Shown here piece after piece: positions 19,038 through 27,431 of a stretch of DNA of 64,000 nucleotides (position 1 is the stretch's first letter; every line of letters starts with the position of its first letter). Under the pieces are notes generated by a model. The model saw only the letters and a list, made by a program, of their open reading frames with translations. It was not told where the DNA came from and made no database searches. The DNA is from Desulfobacula sp. (lineage in GTDB: Bacteria > Desulfobacterota > Desulfobacteria > Desulfobacterales > Desulfobacteraceae). Both the position numbers and the translations under genes were made by a program. The DNA is taken from positions 124,001 to 188,000 of the forward strand of contig NZ_JABZFL010000051.1 in NCBI RefSeq assembly GCF_014237455.1, in the 5' to 3' direction.

Positions 19038-19279
19038 AACTAACATCACAAAAAGTTCTTGAACAAATGCCCCATTGTCCACTCTCAGAAAATCGAACGA
19101 TTGTTACAGCAGGCAACCCGGTTAATGAAATCGTAAAAACTGCACAAAATAACAATTTCGATATGATTATCATGGGAACCCACGGACATGGTAAATTTGA
19201 AGAGGTGGTGTTGGGAAGTACTGCCAGCGGTGTTATTCTTAAATCAAAAGTGCCGGTGCTTGTGGCACGGCCATCCTAG
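19034..19279 (+). pseudogene. C-terminal half of the UspA domain, separated by a frameshift
   Basis: 81 residues from the ATG at 19034, containing the UspA ATP-binding signature MGTHGHGKFEEVVLGSTAS and ending VPVLVARP. Upstream in the same frame the reading NIDTAKKIIQER continues the Usp fold back to the A-run at 18995-18999. It therefore belongs to the preceding gene rather than being independent, although the ATGA overlap could permit reinitiation. Confidence 0.7.
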
Positions 19280-19325
19280 GAAAACCGCCAGATAATACTA
19301 AACTGATAATACAAATAAAGCGGTA

Positions 19326-19368
19326 AAAAAATGCTGTAAGGAATAATTTATTCCTTACAGCATTTTTT
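19326..19368 (+). terminator. Strong Rho-independent terminator
   Basis: Long inverted repeat 19326-19346 / 19348-19368 around the core ATGCTGTAAGGAA, ending in a run of seven T. Ends the thioredoxin-ASKHA-permease operon before the DUF134 promoter. Confidence 0.85.
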
Positions 19369-19436
19369 TGGTCATTTGACCATAATTCTGCTTGACATGT
19401 TTTCTTATCAGTATTATTATTATGGTCAAATGACCA
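19369..19436 (+). promoter_or_regulatory. DUF134-gene promoter flanked by two TGGTCA palindromic operators
   Basis: Operators TGGTCATTTGACCA (19369-19382) and TGGTCAAATGACCA (19423-19436) bracket a near-ideal sigma-70 promoter: TTGACA (19392-19397), 17 bases, TATTAT (19415-19420). One operator sits upstream of -35, the other at about the transcription start. This is the layout of an autorepressed gene, and the DUF134 protein 60 bases downstream is the obvious candidate. Confidence 0.75.
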
Positions 19437-19496
19437 AAATAATAAATAATTACCTTCGGCTAAATGGATGGAGCAAATTTAAATAAAGGAAATAAC

Positions 19497-19898
19497 ATGA
19501 CCCGACCTAAAAGACCAAGATGTATCAGATCCCATCCGATTATCAAAGAATTCAGACCTGAGGGTGTTGAAGAAAGAGGAGAAGTCACCCTCTCCCTTGA
19601 AGAGTTTGAGGCCATCCGCCATATTGATTTTGAAGGACTGGATCAGAGCCGAGCAGCAGAAATCATGAACGTATCCCGGCAAACATTTGGAAGGATTCTT
19701 AAAGCCGGCCGGTTCAACCTGTCAAACGCCCTTGTGAACGCATATCGTCTCAAAGTGGAAGGCGGCTGTTATTTGATTACCGGCAATGGATCCGATTATG
19801 GACGCCATGGTCGTGGAAGGGGATATGGAAGAAGAGGCAGGGGGCCGGGCACAGGCAGAGGAAAAGGCCAAGGTAACGGGCTTGATAAAGGAAAATAA
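19497..19898 (+). CDS. DUF134 DNA-binding protein
   Basis: 133 residues from the ATG at 19497 (ribosome site AAAGGA); an in-frame start 33 bases earlier lacks one. The DUF134 core is seen in RPRCIRSHPIIKEFRPEG and LEEFEAIRHIDFEGLDQSRAAEIM. The HTH AAEIMNVSRQTFGRILKAGR (about 64-83) resembles a sigma-factor region-4 helix. The C-terminus is Gly/Arg-rich low complexity, possibly nucleic-acid binding. In related genomes DUF134 genes neighbour NifB/NifX-like and DUF5320 genes; here only DUF5320 is present. Confidence 0.85.
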   Translation: MTRPKRPRCIRSHPIIKEFRPEGVEERGEVTLSLEEFEAIRHIDFEGLDQSRAAEIMNVSRQTFGRILKAGRFNLSNALVNAYRLKVEGGCYLITGNGSDYGRHGRGRGYGRRGRGPGTGRGKGQGNGLDKGK

Positions 19899-19981
19899 GT
19901 AAATCAGGATTTTTAATTATGGCAGTAAAACTATTTTACCAATATGCTGCCACAGTACTATAAACAAAAGGAGGCAAAATT

Positions 19982-20284
19982 ATGCCAGGATTTAATCAAA
20001 GAGGCCCTATGAATGAAGGAGCCATGACAGGAAGAGGAAGAGGAAACTGTACTGGTGCTGTCGATCCCGATCAGGGATTTACAGGAAGAAACGATAGAGG
20101 ATACGGTATGGGAATGGGCAGACAACGCGGCAGGAGAGGCTGTCAGACACCCGGCTTCGGGAAAGGCTATGGCCAAACCGAGTCTGTCAATCAGAACACA
20201 TTGCAAAATAGCGTGGATATGCTGAAAGCGGAACTTGCGGCAGTTAAAAAAAAGTTGCAAGACCTATCTGAATCCGGAAAATAA
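19982..20284 (+). CDS. DUF5320 protein
   Basis: 100 residues. The N-terminal half is Gly/Arg/Met-rich with the family opening MPGFNQRGPMNEGAMTGRG and a Cys shortly after. The C-terminal 35 residues form a predicted coiled coil (NSVDMLKAELAAVKKKLQDL). Preceded by AAAGGAGG. Follows the DUF134 gene by 83 bases and is probably co-regulated. Function unknown. Confidence 0.8.
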   Translation: MPGFNQRGPMNEGAMTGRGRGNCTGAVDPDQGFTGRNDRGYGMGMGRQRGRRGCQTPGFGKGYGQTESVNQNTLQNSVDMLKAELAAVKKKLQDLSESGK

Positions 20285-20305
20285 TTCAAGAAAAGACCAT
20301 TTAAA

Positions 20306-20353
20306 AAGGAGCTGAATAATAAGGTGACGCTTAATAATCAGCTCCTTCTTCCA
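20306..20353 (+). terminator. Stem-loop terminator between DUF5320 and flavodoxin genes
   Basis: AAGGAGCTGA (20306-20315) pairs with TCAGCTCCTT (20338-20347), 22-base loop, then CTTCCATTTTT. Serves convergent genes. Confidence 0.6.
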
Positions 20354-20356
20354 TTT

Positions 20357-20836
20357 TTACAATTCAGTAATCATTTTCCTTAAAGCGGATAAGTCCTCTT
20401 CATTGGGATGTCCGACAGCATGAGCTGCATCACCAATCCATACAGGGGGTTCAGGTTTTTGTTTCACTTTTTCCAATACTTTTGGATTGACCTCTCCCTG
20501 ACAGGTAAAAACACCTTTTATCTTGACATCATTTTTAAGACCAATGGCGTGATCTATTGCATTTTTAACATGGTTGGATCCTGCTGCCGCACCATGTGTC
20601 GCAAACAGGAAAAGACTATTGTCCTTTATCACTTTTTTTGCCAAATACTCACTGATTTTCGGATCGGGTTTGCCCGCCATCAGCCAGAACCCCACTGCGG
20701 TTAAATCGTACCCTTCAGTAGAAGGCGCCTCATCAACAGGGAAGATATCCTTTTCTCCCTCCAGGCTTTCATAAATTGCTTCTGCAAGTTTTTTCGTATT
20801 TTTTGTCTGACTGGAATAAACAATCAATGATTTCAT
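20357..20836 (-). CDS. Flavodoxin-family protein
   Basis: 159-residue FMN-binding fold: phosphate loop SSQTKNTKKLA (about 8-18) matching T/SxTxNT, followed by the AVGFWLMAGKPD and FATHGAAAGSNH segments of the second and third flavin loops. One-electron carrier or flavoprotein; partner unknown. Similar to small flavodoxins such as those associated with bilirubin reductases, but no such reductase is nearby. Confidence 0.85.
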   Translation of the reverse strand: MKSLIVYSSQTKNTKKLAEAIYESLEGEKDIFPVDEAPSTEGYDLTAVGFWLMAGKPDPKISEYLAKKVIKDNSLFLFATHGAAAGSNHVKNAIDHAIGLKNDVKIKGVFTCQGEVNPKVLEKVKQKPEPPVWIGDAAHAVGHPNEEDLSALRKMITEL

Positions 20837-20945
20837 TTATTTTTCTCCATTTTAGTTATTATCGTTTGGGAAAATCCCAGAAAGTATAGAGGAGCAAAAT
20901 ATATACCAATAATAACTTTAATCACTAAAAAACCACAAACTTTGT

Positions 20946-22274
20946 TTAAAAATAATATTGAACGGATAGGATGATCTTGGCTTTGTTTATTTTCTCACCA
21001 TATTCGGTTTTGCTTTCACCTAGAAGAAATGCAGTTTTAAATTCCAAAGTTAAGTTGGTCAGTGGAGAATACGTCATCTGGGGTGTTATGGAAGCGCTTT
21101 GATCGTTCATGTTATAAATAAAAGTGATTGCCGGCACAAAATATAAAATATCAAAGGGATCTTTTTGAGAAATTTTTAAATACAGGTAGTCTCTCATGGC
21201 AGCCTGTTGATTATAATAAGGTGAGTATGTTTTGCTCGTGGAAATTAATGTTTTGTCTGATGTATTTGAAAACTGCTCAAACCCTCTTTCAATCAATGAG
21301 AAATAATTTTCATATTCCCGGGGCGAATATCCTTGTCCGTTCCGATAATATTCTAATATATAGGTTGTGTCTTGACTGGAAAGGTACCGCAGACCTAATA
21401 GAAAATTAAAGGCCGTGTATTCCTGCACACTGGTATTTCCATCAGCATCAATAATATATTGATGATAGTCTTTAACCAAAGCCGCATCCCCATGAATTTC
21501 AAGCGAGGGGGTAAGATTTTTAGAAAAATCAATCCCAACGCGGTCATCCATATTATCACTGAGTAAAAACATGAAATCAACATCCGTATCAAAGGCAAAA
21601 AAATAAAATTTCGCCCCCCAGATGAGCTCATCTTTTGGACCTATCTCATGATTAATATCCCTGTTAACCGGCATGAAAACAGGTGTTATAGCAATTGTCT
21701 GCAAAACACCTTCCATGCTCTTGATATAATCAGCGCTCAAGGAATAATAGCCTTCCAATGTTGCATCAGGATCATCAAGATCTTTGGGCCTGGAAAAGAA
21801 TGCAGAAGGGCTGAAGGCATATCCCTTTCCCCATTTATGCACTTTTTTGCCTGCATCAAAAGCCCACGAAAAAGAAGGCTGAAAAGAGATATAAGTCTCT
21901 TCAACCTTTCTTTCAGATTCAAAATTTTCATCGTCGTTATAATAGAAAAGGCCGTTGAAACGGCCATATAATTTAATAAAGTCCTTCTGGTACTGGCCCT
22001 CAATTGTTAAATCAAGATCTGTCTGCCAGGCTGTGTCTTCCTTTTTTTCATCCAGATATTTTTGTTTAAATAAGAGTGCGTTTCTATCAAAAAATCTTAT
22101 GGTTTCTTTTATTTCAATATCAGCATTTATCGAATATGGTTTTTTTTTAACTTCCTCAATTTTAAACTCAAGATCCAGATCAATCAGGCTGTTATCAGTA
22201 TTTTGTGAAAATGCTGTTCCATAGAACAAAACTATCATAAACCAGGCGGTTAAAAGGACAAAAACATGTCTCAT
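20946..22274 (-). CDS. Outer-membrane beta-barrel protein of a Lol-like export operon
   Basis: 442 residues with an N-terminal signal peptide ending at AFS-QNTDN. The sequence alternates polar and aromatic residues, as in a beta-barrel, and ends in QYYF, a BAM-type C-terminal phenylalanine. Aromatic girdles such as NGLFYYNDD and GYYSLSADY support this. It starts 2 bases after the LolA-like gene ends, so both belong to one four-gene operon with an ABC exporter. May be the outer-membrane acceptor for the exported lipid or lipoprotein; that is inference. Confidence 0.75.
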   Translation of the reverse strand: MRHVFVLLTAWFMIVLFYGTAFSQNTDNSLIDLDLEFKIEEVKKKPYSINADIEIKETIRFFDRNALLFKQKYLDEKKEDTAWQTDLDLTIEGQYQKDFIKLYGRFNGLFYYNDDENFESERKVEETYISFQPSFSWAFDAGKKVHKWGKGYAFSPSAFFSRPKDLDDPDATLEGYYSLSADYIKSMEGVLQTIAITPVFMPVNRDINHEIGPKDELIWGAKFYFFAFDTDVDFMFLLSDNMDDRVGIDFSKNLTPSLEIHGDAALVKDYHQYIIDADGNTSVQEYTAFNFLLGLRYLSSQDTTYILEYYRNGQGYSPREYENYFSLIERGFEQFSNTSDKTLISTSKTYSPYYNQQAAMRDYLYLKISQKDPFDILYFVPAITFIYNMNDQSASITPQMTYSPLTNLTLEFKTAFLLGESKTEYGEKINKAKIILSVQYYF

Positions 22275-22276
22275 TA

Positions 22277-23008
22277 TTATCGCAGCCCATCAATTTTATG
22301 CATATAATTCAAGCTGAATATTTCATCGGCAAGGTCTCTTTTTTTAACATTTGCAAATACAATATAAGATTTATAATCCTTATATAAAGGACTGTCAGTT
22401 TCAATAAGTGAGGGCCGGACAACGCCATTACCAAAGTCTTTAATGTTTTTAAAATAAAGGTTTTTTATTAACATTCCTGATGCGGCATAACACTCAATCT
22501 TATAGGGAAGCAGTTTCTCAGAATCAATGGACATGGTAACAGTTTCATATGCAACATTCTTTAATTTCGCCTTTAAATAGAGTGTGTATCCGTTATCTAT
22601 TGTTTCTATTTTTTCACAATTGTATTCAGCACTGTAATCCACCCGCATAATATCAGAATTATTAAAAACCCCGCCTGTTACAGATTGAAGGCTTGTTATT
22701 CTGATTGGTTTTCCAACATTTGGAATATATAACCACATGTTGTCCCCGATACGCAGGGTACTTCTTCCCTTTTCACTGGCAGGTGAAAGGAAAACCGATG
22801 CTATTTTGTCTTTACCTTTTTTTATGGAAAACATGACAAATTCTTTTTTAGTGCCATCCGGCTCTATATTTATCAGCTTTCTGTACATTTCAAAACTTTC
22901 AGGGTTTAAATTTCGATCGACTTGTTTGAGAATTTCATTTCCATCCAGGGCAAATGCCGGTATTGCCGAAAACAGACCCAGCAAAATAATTATAAATATT
23001 TTTTTCAT
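22277..23008 (-). CDS. LolA-like outer-membrane lipoprotein-sorting protein
   Basis: 243 residues, signal peptide ending IPAFA-LDGNE. The body (KGKDKIASVFLSPASEKGRSTLRIGDNMWLYIPNVGKPIRI) is characteristic of the LolA-like family (outer membrane lipoprotein-sorting), which shields hydrophobic ligands in the periplasm. Operon context with a FtsX/MacB-type ABC pair fits a lipid or lipoprotein shuttle distinct from the housekeeping Lol system. Confidence 0.8.
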   Translation of the reverse strand: MKKIFIIILLGLFSAIPAFALDGNEILKQVDRNLNPESFEMYRKLINIEPDGTKKEFVMFSIKKGKDKIASVFLSPASEKGRSTLRIGDNMWLYIPNVGKPIRITSLQSVTGGVFNNSDIMRVDYSAEYNCEKIETIDNGYTLYLKAKLKNVAYETVTMSIDSEKLLPYKIECYAASGMLIKNLYFKNIKDFGNGVVRPSLIETDSPLYKDYKSYIVFANVKKRDLADEIFSLNYMHKIDGLR

Positions 23009-23077
23009 TTTTTTATACCTTTCTTATGCCTGGACGAAAACCTGAAAATTGGCGGTTTTCCGTCGGCATCAATTAAG

Positions 23078-24331
23078 TTAAACATGTCCCAATGCATCAA
23101 CCGGCTCCATTCTTGAGGCTTTATAGGCGGGCTGCAAACTGGCAAAAACAGAAATAAACAGAACAATGCAGGAAACCCATAAAAGCTCGGTTATATTCAC
23201 TGAGGGAGCCAGTAGCAAATTATCCTGGCGGCCAAAGGCAAAGCTGATTTTATAAATATTTAATAAAAATATACCGGATAATCCAATGACATTGCCGACA
23301 ATTGTACTGATAAGCCCTAATAAAAGACCTTCTGCAAGAAAAAGGCTCATGATCCTGCCGGGAGACGTCCCGATTGCCGACATGGTTCCAATTTCTCTGA
23401 CACGCTCATAAACAGACATCATCATAACATTTAGAATACTGATTAATACGATGGCAATCATGATAATTTTCATTGTAATGGTCATAAAATCTATCATTTT
23501 AGCGATATTAGAAAACGGAGAAAGCTTATCCCATGTATGAATTTCAAATTCCGGCATTCCTTTTTTATTTATAACGCCTGCTAATTTTGAAGAGACCGCT
23601 GCATATACGTTATCAAGTTTGTCAAAATCATGTAATCGAATGGCCACCTCAATTATTTCGGGCTTATCCATCCGCAACAGTTCCTGGGCATCTTTTATAT
23701 GCATATACCCTTCTTTTCCCTGGGGGCCCAAGATACTCTCAATAATACCGGCAATGGTAAAGTTCAACCCGTTCACACTGCCGTCTTTGTTGTTTGCAAC
23801 CAGAACTATTGGATCGCCGATTTTGAGTTTCATCCCTTTGGCCAGCTTTTCCGGGATAATCACCTCACCCGGATTTAACAATACCCCGGGGTCTCTATTT
23901 TTAGCAAATGTCATCCGGCTCCCCACATCCGGACAGACCAGCACTTCTTTTTCAGGGCTTATGGCATTCAATCGGATATTGGTCGTATCGGTAAAGTTGC
24001 TTAACATGGCATTGAGTTTGATTCGGGGGGCCCAGGCTGATATTTCACTATGACTTGAAAGCAATTGTTCAATTTTCTTGTATCGTTTAGTATCCAACGT
24101 CAGATTTAACGGCATGGTATCAATTGAAGAAACATATCCTTTTTTATGGATTTGCATTTGTGACAGGTTTGAATCCGTGATTTGTCCTATCATCATGGTT
24201 TTAAAAGAACCAGCAAGACCGGAAAATAAAATTACAAGCACAATACCAAGGGTAATCAAAAGAGAGGTTAACAGGGTTCTTCGTTTATATCTTAAAAGAT
24301 TACGAAGCGCGATTTTAAATATTCGAGTCAT
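23078..24331 (-). CDS. ABC transporter permease, LolC/MacB (FtsX) family
   Basis: 417 residues. One N-terminal membrane helix (LLITLGIVLVILFSGLAG), a large periplasmic MacB-type domain, then three C-terminal helices (about 290-410) with the FtsX-like stretch VYERVREIGTMSAIGTSPGRI. Such proteins act by mechanotransmission rather than transport through a channel. Partner of the ATPase at 24349. Confidence 0.85.
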   Translation of the reverse strand: MTRIFKIALRNLLRYKRRTLLTSLLITLGIVLVILFSGLAGSFKTMMIGQITDSNLSQMQIHKKGYVSSIDTMPLNLTLDTKRYKKIEQLLSSHSEISAWAPRIKLNAMLSNFTDTTNIRLNAISPEKEVLVCPDVGSRMTFAKNRDPGVLLNPGEVIIPEKLAKGMKLKIGDPIVLVANNKDGSVNGLNFTIAGIIESILGPQGKEGYMHIKDAQELLRMDKPEIIEVAIRLHDFDKLDNVYAAVSSKLAGVINKKGMPEFEIHTWDKLSPFSNIAKMIDFMTITMKIIMIAIVLISILNVMMMSVYERVREIGTMSAIGTSPGRIMSLFLAEGLLLGLISTIVGNVIGLSGIFLLNIYKISFAFGRQDNLLLAPSVNITELLWVSCIVLFISVFASLQPAYKASRMEPVDALGHV

Positions 24332-24348
24332 TTTATTTCTCCTTTTGC

Positions 24349-25020
24349 TTATGAAAGCTTCCCGTCAACAAGTGTATGTGTAATTTCGGCCTCTTCCATA
24401 ATTCGGGGATCATGGGTGGAAAATATAAAAGTGGTTCCAAGCTTGTCTTTCATCTCCCGCATCAAACGAATCACATTGATGGAAGATGTCTTGTCAAGGT
24501 TTGCCGTGGGTTCATCAGCCATTACCAGTTTGGGTTGCGTGATCAGAGCCCTTGCCACAGCAATCCTCTGTTTTTGTCCCCCGGACAATTGATCGGGAAA
24601 TTTATCTTTTTGATTCAGCATACCCACAGAATCAAGAACAGTGAGAATCATTTCTTTTCTTTTTTCCTGAGGTTCGTTTTTAATCATAACAAGAGGGTAT
24701 TCTATATTCTCGTAAGCCGTCAATACCGGGAAAAGGTTGAAGGACTGGAAAATAAATCCGATTACATCTCCCCGAAATGCGGCCCGCTTTTGACGGTTAA
24801 AGCTGTCAACCTGTTTACCGTCAACAAGAATCTTTCCCCAGGTAGGCATATCAAGACACCCAATCATATTTAACATGGTCGTCTTACCACTCCCTGACGG
24901 GCCCACAAAAGAAACAAAGGCTGATTTTTCTATGGACAGGTTAATATCACTTAAAGCCTTAACCTCAACTTCACCTGTCTGGTATATTTTTGAAACATTT
25001 TCGATTTGAACTAGAGGCAT
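24349..25020 (-). CDS. ABC transporter ATPase, LolD/MacB family
   Basis: 223 residues: Walker A GPSGSGKTT (about 40-48), signature LSGGQKQRIAVARAL, Walker B LVMADEPTANLD, and the LolD/MacB-type start MPLVQIENVSKIYQTGEVEVKAL. First gene of the leftward four-gene exporter operon. The 389 bases upstream (25021-25409) are AT-rich; apart from a 13-bp inverted repeat I see no gene there. Confidence 0.88.
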   Translation of the reverse strand: MPLVQIENVSKIYQTGEVEVKALSDINLSIEKSAFVSFVGPSGSGKTTMLNMIGCLDMPTWGKILVDGKQVDSFNRQKRAAFRGDVIGFIFQSFNLFPVLTAYENIEYPLVMIKNEPQEKRKEMILTVLDSVGMLNQKDKFPDQLSGGQKQRIAVARALITQPKLVMADEPTANLDKTSSINVIRLMREMKDKLGTTFIFSTHDPRIMEEAEITHTLVDGKLS

Positions 25021-25345
25021 AACCGTCTCCTTTGAAATATAAAATCCGTTATAATACCCTTTTTTCTAACTTAATTTTATGTGTTGATTAATATTTTAAA
25101 CTAAAGCAAAAGATATGCCATTCAAGATAACAATATCATAAGATATTGAAATAAAAAATAATATTTATTCTATTATAAGAAGTAAAATTTTAAATTTATA
25201 ATAACTGGATACTTTCTATACAAAATTTTATATCCATCTGTATACAAACTACCCAATCACATATGGCATTCTATAGCAAAATTATTGGAATTTCCATATA
25301 TTTTTAGAGTCAAGGAAGGAGAATAATGCGGCTGTCTTGTGGAGA

Positions 25346-25381
25346 CCTGATATACCAGGTAAAAATTGCTGGTATATCAGG
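25346..25381. repeat. 13-bp perfect inverted repeat
   Basis: CCTGATATACCAG (25346-25358) and CTGGTATATCAGG (25369-25381) with a 10-base loop, 29 bases beyond the cytochrome stop codon. No T-run on either side, so it may be an mRNA 3'-end stabiliser or an operator rather than a terminator. Confidence 0.55.
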
Positions 25382-25409
25382 CTTAAGGCAAAACAAACAA
25401 ATTAATTAT

Positions 25410-27431
25410 TTATTCGTGTTTTTCATATCCCATGGGCAGTTTAGTAAAACGACCGCCGTGAATAACGGGATCACCCTTATATCCCAGTTTTTTAAAATTA
25501 ATATAATCGGTTTTATTGATCAAATGCTCGACATCTCTTCCTTGAGATTTCATATAGGAAAAATCTGTCCCCTTATGGGCAATATTTTTGAAATCAACAT
25601 TGCGATTATCTTGATGACAACGATTACAGGTTTTATCCCCTTTAAGGCTTTCATGGCACTGGACACAGGACAAGGACATCTCCTTTGGCATTACCTCATG
25701 ATCCAGACGCCAGTACATCCAGGTCTCTTTCCATTTATATGAGCCGCTGTAGTCAAGACCGACCGCATCCATACCATCCTGAAAGGCTTTCTCCCAGTCA
25801 AAGTGTTTCCAGTAGGCAGTGCTGTCTTCCTTATTGCGTGGCCAGAGATGGGGAACAAGGAAATAATCATGGTCCGCATCAACCGCCTGGATTCCACCCA
25901 TCATTTTAAAGGGGGTAATTTTGGAACCCGGATCATTTATGGATCCTACCGGTTCTGTAAGGTTAATAGTATCTGCATTAATATTAACCTTGTCACCAAT
26001 GAAAATGCGATTCATATAGCCTGAACTCCATGCATAATTGGGAACTGCCGATTCTTCCCATTTAAACTCACCCTTTTTCTTGTTATAATCGGGCTTGCCG
26101 TATTTATCTTTTTTGGGCTTGCGTTTCTTATCCCCTGCCTTGGACCAGTCCCACCATGTCTTGGTGGGTTTGCATTTTCCATAGACTGGTGCGTGACAGA
26201 CATTACAGTCAAGGGTTTTGGCATGCTTGTTTAAATGGTGATCCAAAAGACTGCCGCAATAATGGGGTTCATCTGAATGACATTGCTGGCAGGTTACCTC
26301 ACCCTCGGCAACCGGTACGGATGAACTTCTTCCTGCTATCTTGTGGTTCCTTGTTGTATGACATTCTGTACAGGTAAAATCATATCCCCCCATGTGAACA
26401 TCACAGTTCCGGTTGGGTTCCAGCAATTGCCTTGACATATCCGCATGCTTCACCGCATCCCCGCCACCGCCATTAAAATGGCATGAACCGCAGCTGGCAC
26501 GGCTTGAATGGCCTACATTTTCTGCAACCAGTTTCAGGTCAACATCTTTTTTGGGCATTCCTGCTCCCGGAGGGTCTTTCTTATACTTGCCAGTGGTATC
26601 ATGGCAGACTAAACAGTCCATTTTTGTCTTATCGGTAAAATCAAAAGAATCATCTTTCCATCCATATCCTGCATGACAGCTTGTGCAACGAGCCTCGTTG
26701 CTTATGGGGCTAATTCAGTAGTTGTTCAGGGCTGTCGTGCCCTTACCGTGCATGATATCCTTTCGATGACCCGTTGTATAGGGTGATGGGCCTTTCCACA
26801 ACCAGTGGGCTGTGGTCAGCATATCTTCTGCCTGGGTATCATGACACCGCAGACATTCGGCAGTCACCTGAAACACATCGGCATTATCCGGCAGTTTGAC
26901 CAGCTCTTTATGATCCGGCACGTTTTGCAAATGACATCCCTTGCAATCTGTTGGACCTTTGGCTTTTTGCTGGTGGCATTCCATACACTGCTGATGGTAG
27001 GCCGCTTTAAGGCCGATTCTCTCTGGATGATCCGGATTAAAGGAGTCCTGGTGACAGGCTGAACATCTTGTCGTTTCCAGCTCATTTTCATCTTTTGGCC
27101 GAAAATGATGGCACTTGCTACAGTCATTGGTAAGATTTGCATGCCGTTTATGGGAGAACCTGACAGGCTCGTAATGGTCTTCTCTTTTTTTAATAATGGG
27201 GCTGTCTAAAAGGAAATAGGCCTCTGTCACATCCTTTAAAGATATGCCGGCATCCATTAAAGATATCCTTCGATGAATTTGGCTGACATCATTGTATTCT
27301 TTAATAAACGGAACTACCTGTTTTGCCCTTTCCTTTGCTTTCTCCTGATCCGGCGCTTTCCAGACCTCTGCCCCGCACAGGGCAGTCGTCAGGATCACCA
27401 GACCTGCGAAGAAAATAATCTTCTTTATCAT
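25410..27431 (-). CDS. Selenocysteine-containing 13-haem cytochrome c (cytochrome c3-like + octahaem tetrathionate-reductase family)
   Basis: 673 residues when the in-frame TGA (26715-26717) is read as residue 239. Signal peptide, then a class-III cytochrome-like domain (about 90-170) with CSKCH, CSACH, CMECH and CKGCH. CLRCH (193-197) and HWLWKGPS open the octahaem-family part, followed by TGA, CTSCH, CLVCH, CGSCH, CTECH, CQQCH, CNVCH, CVQCH and CNRCH: 13 CxxCH in all. Read as a stop, the TGA separates the two halves, and the second has no ribosome site and loses CTSCH. From memory, relatives have Cys at this position, so Sec-for-Cys fits. Start overlaps the HybB-like gene by 4 bases. Periplasmic; terminal reductase or oxidase for a sulfur or nitrogen oxyanion is inferred. 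Confidence 0.8.
26685..26701 (-). promoter_or_regulatory. Candidate SECIS element downstream of in-frame UGA
   Basis: In the leftward mRNA, GCAACG (26701-26696) pairs with CGUUGC (26690-26685) around loop AGGCU. The loop starts 20 nt after the UGA (19 intervening bases), and has G at its second position, matching the general layout of bacterial SECIS elements (short stem, G-bearing apical loop). The loop resembles the AGGUCU loop of E. coli fdhF. Confidence 0.7.

Noticed and set aside
25326-25742. Rightward ORF with a strong GGAAGGAG site before ATG
   Set aside because: Apart from the first 28 codons it runs antisense through the cytochrome gene and has no family-like features; the leader contains the inverted repeat. 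Kept only as a curiosity.
26621-26717. Treating the TGA as an ordinary stop and the cytochrome as two separate genes
   Set aside because: The bridge codes for a CTSCH haem motif in the same frame, the downstream ATG has no ribosome site and cuts the first haem motif off, and no signal peptide starts the second half.
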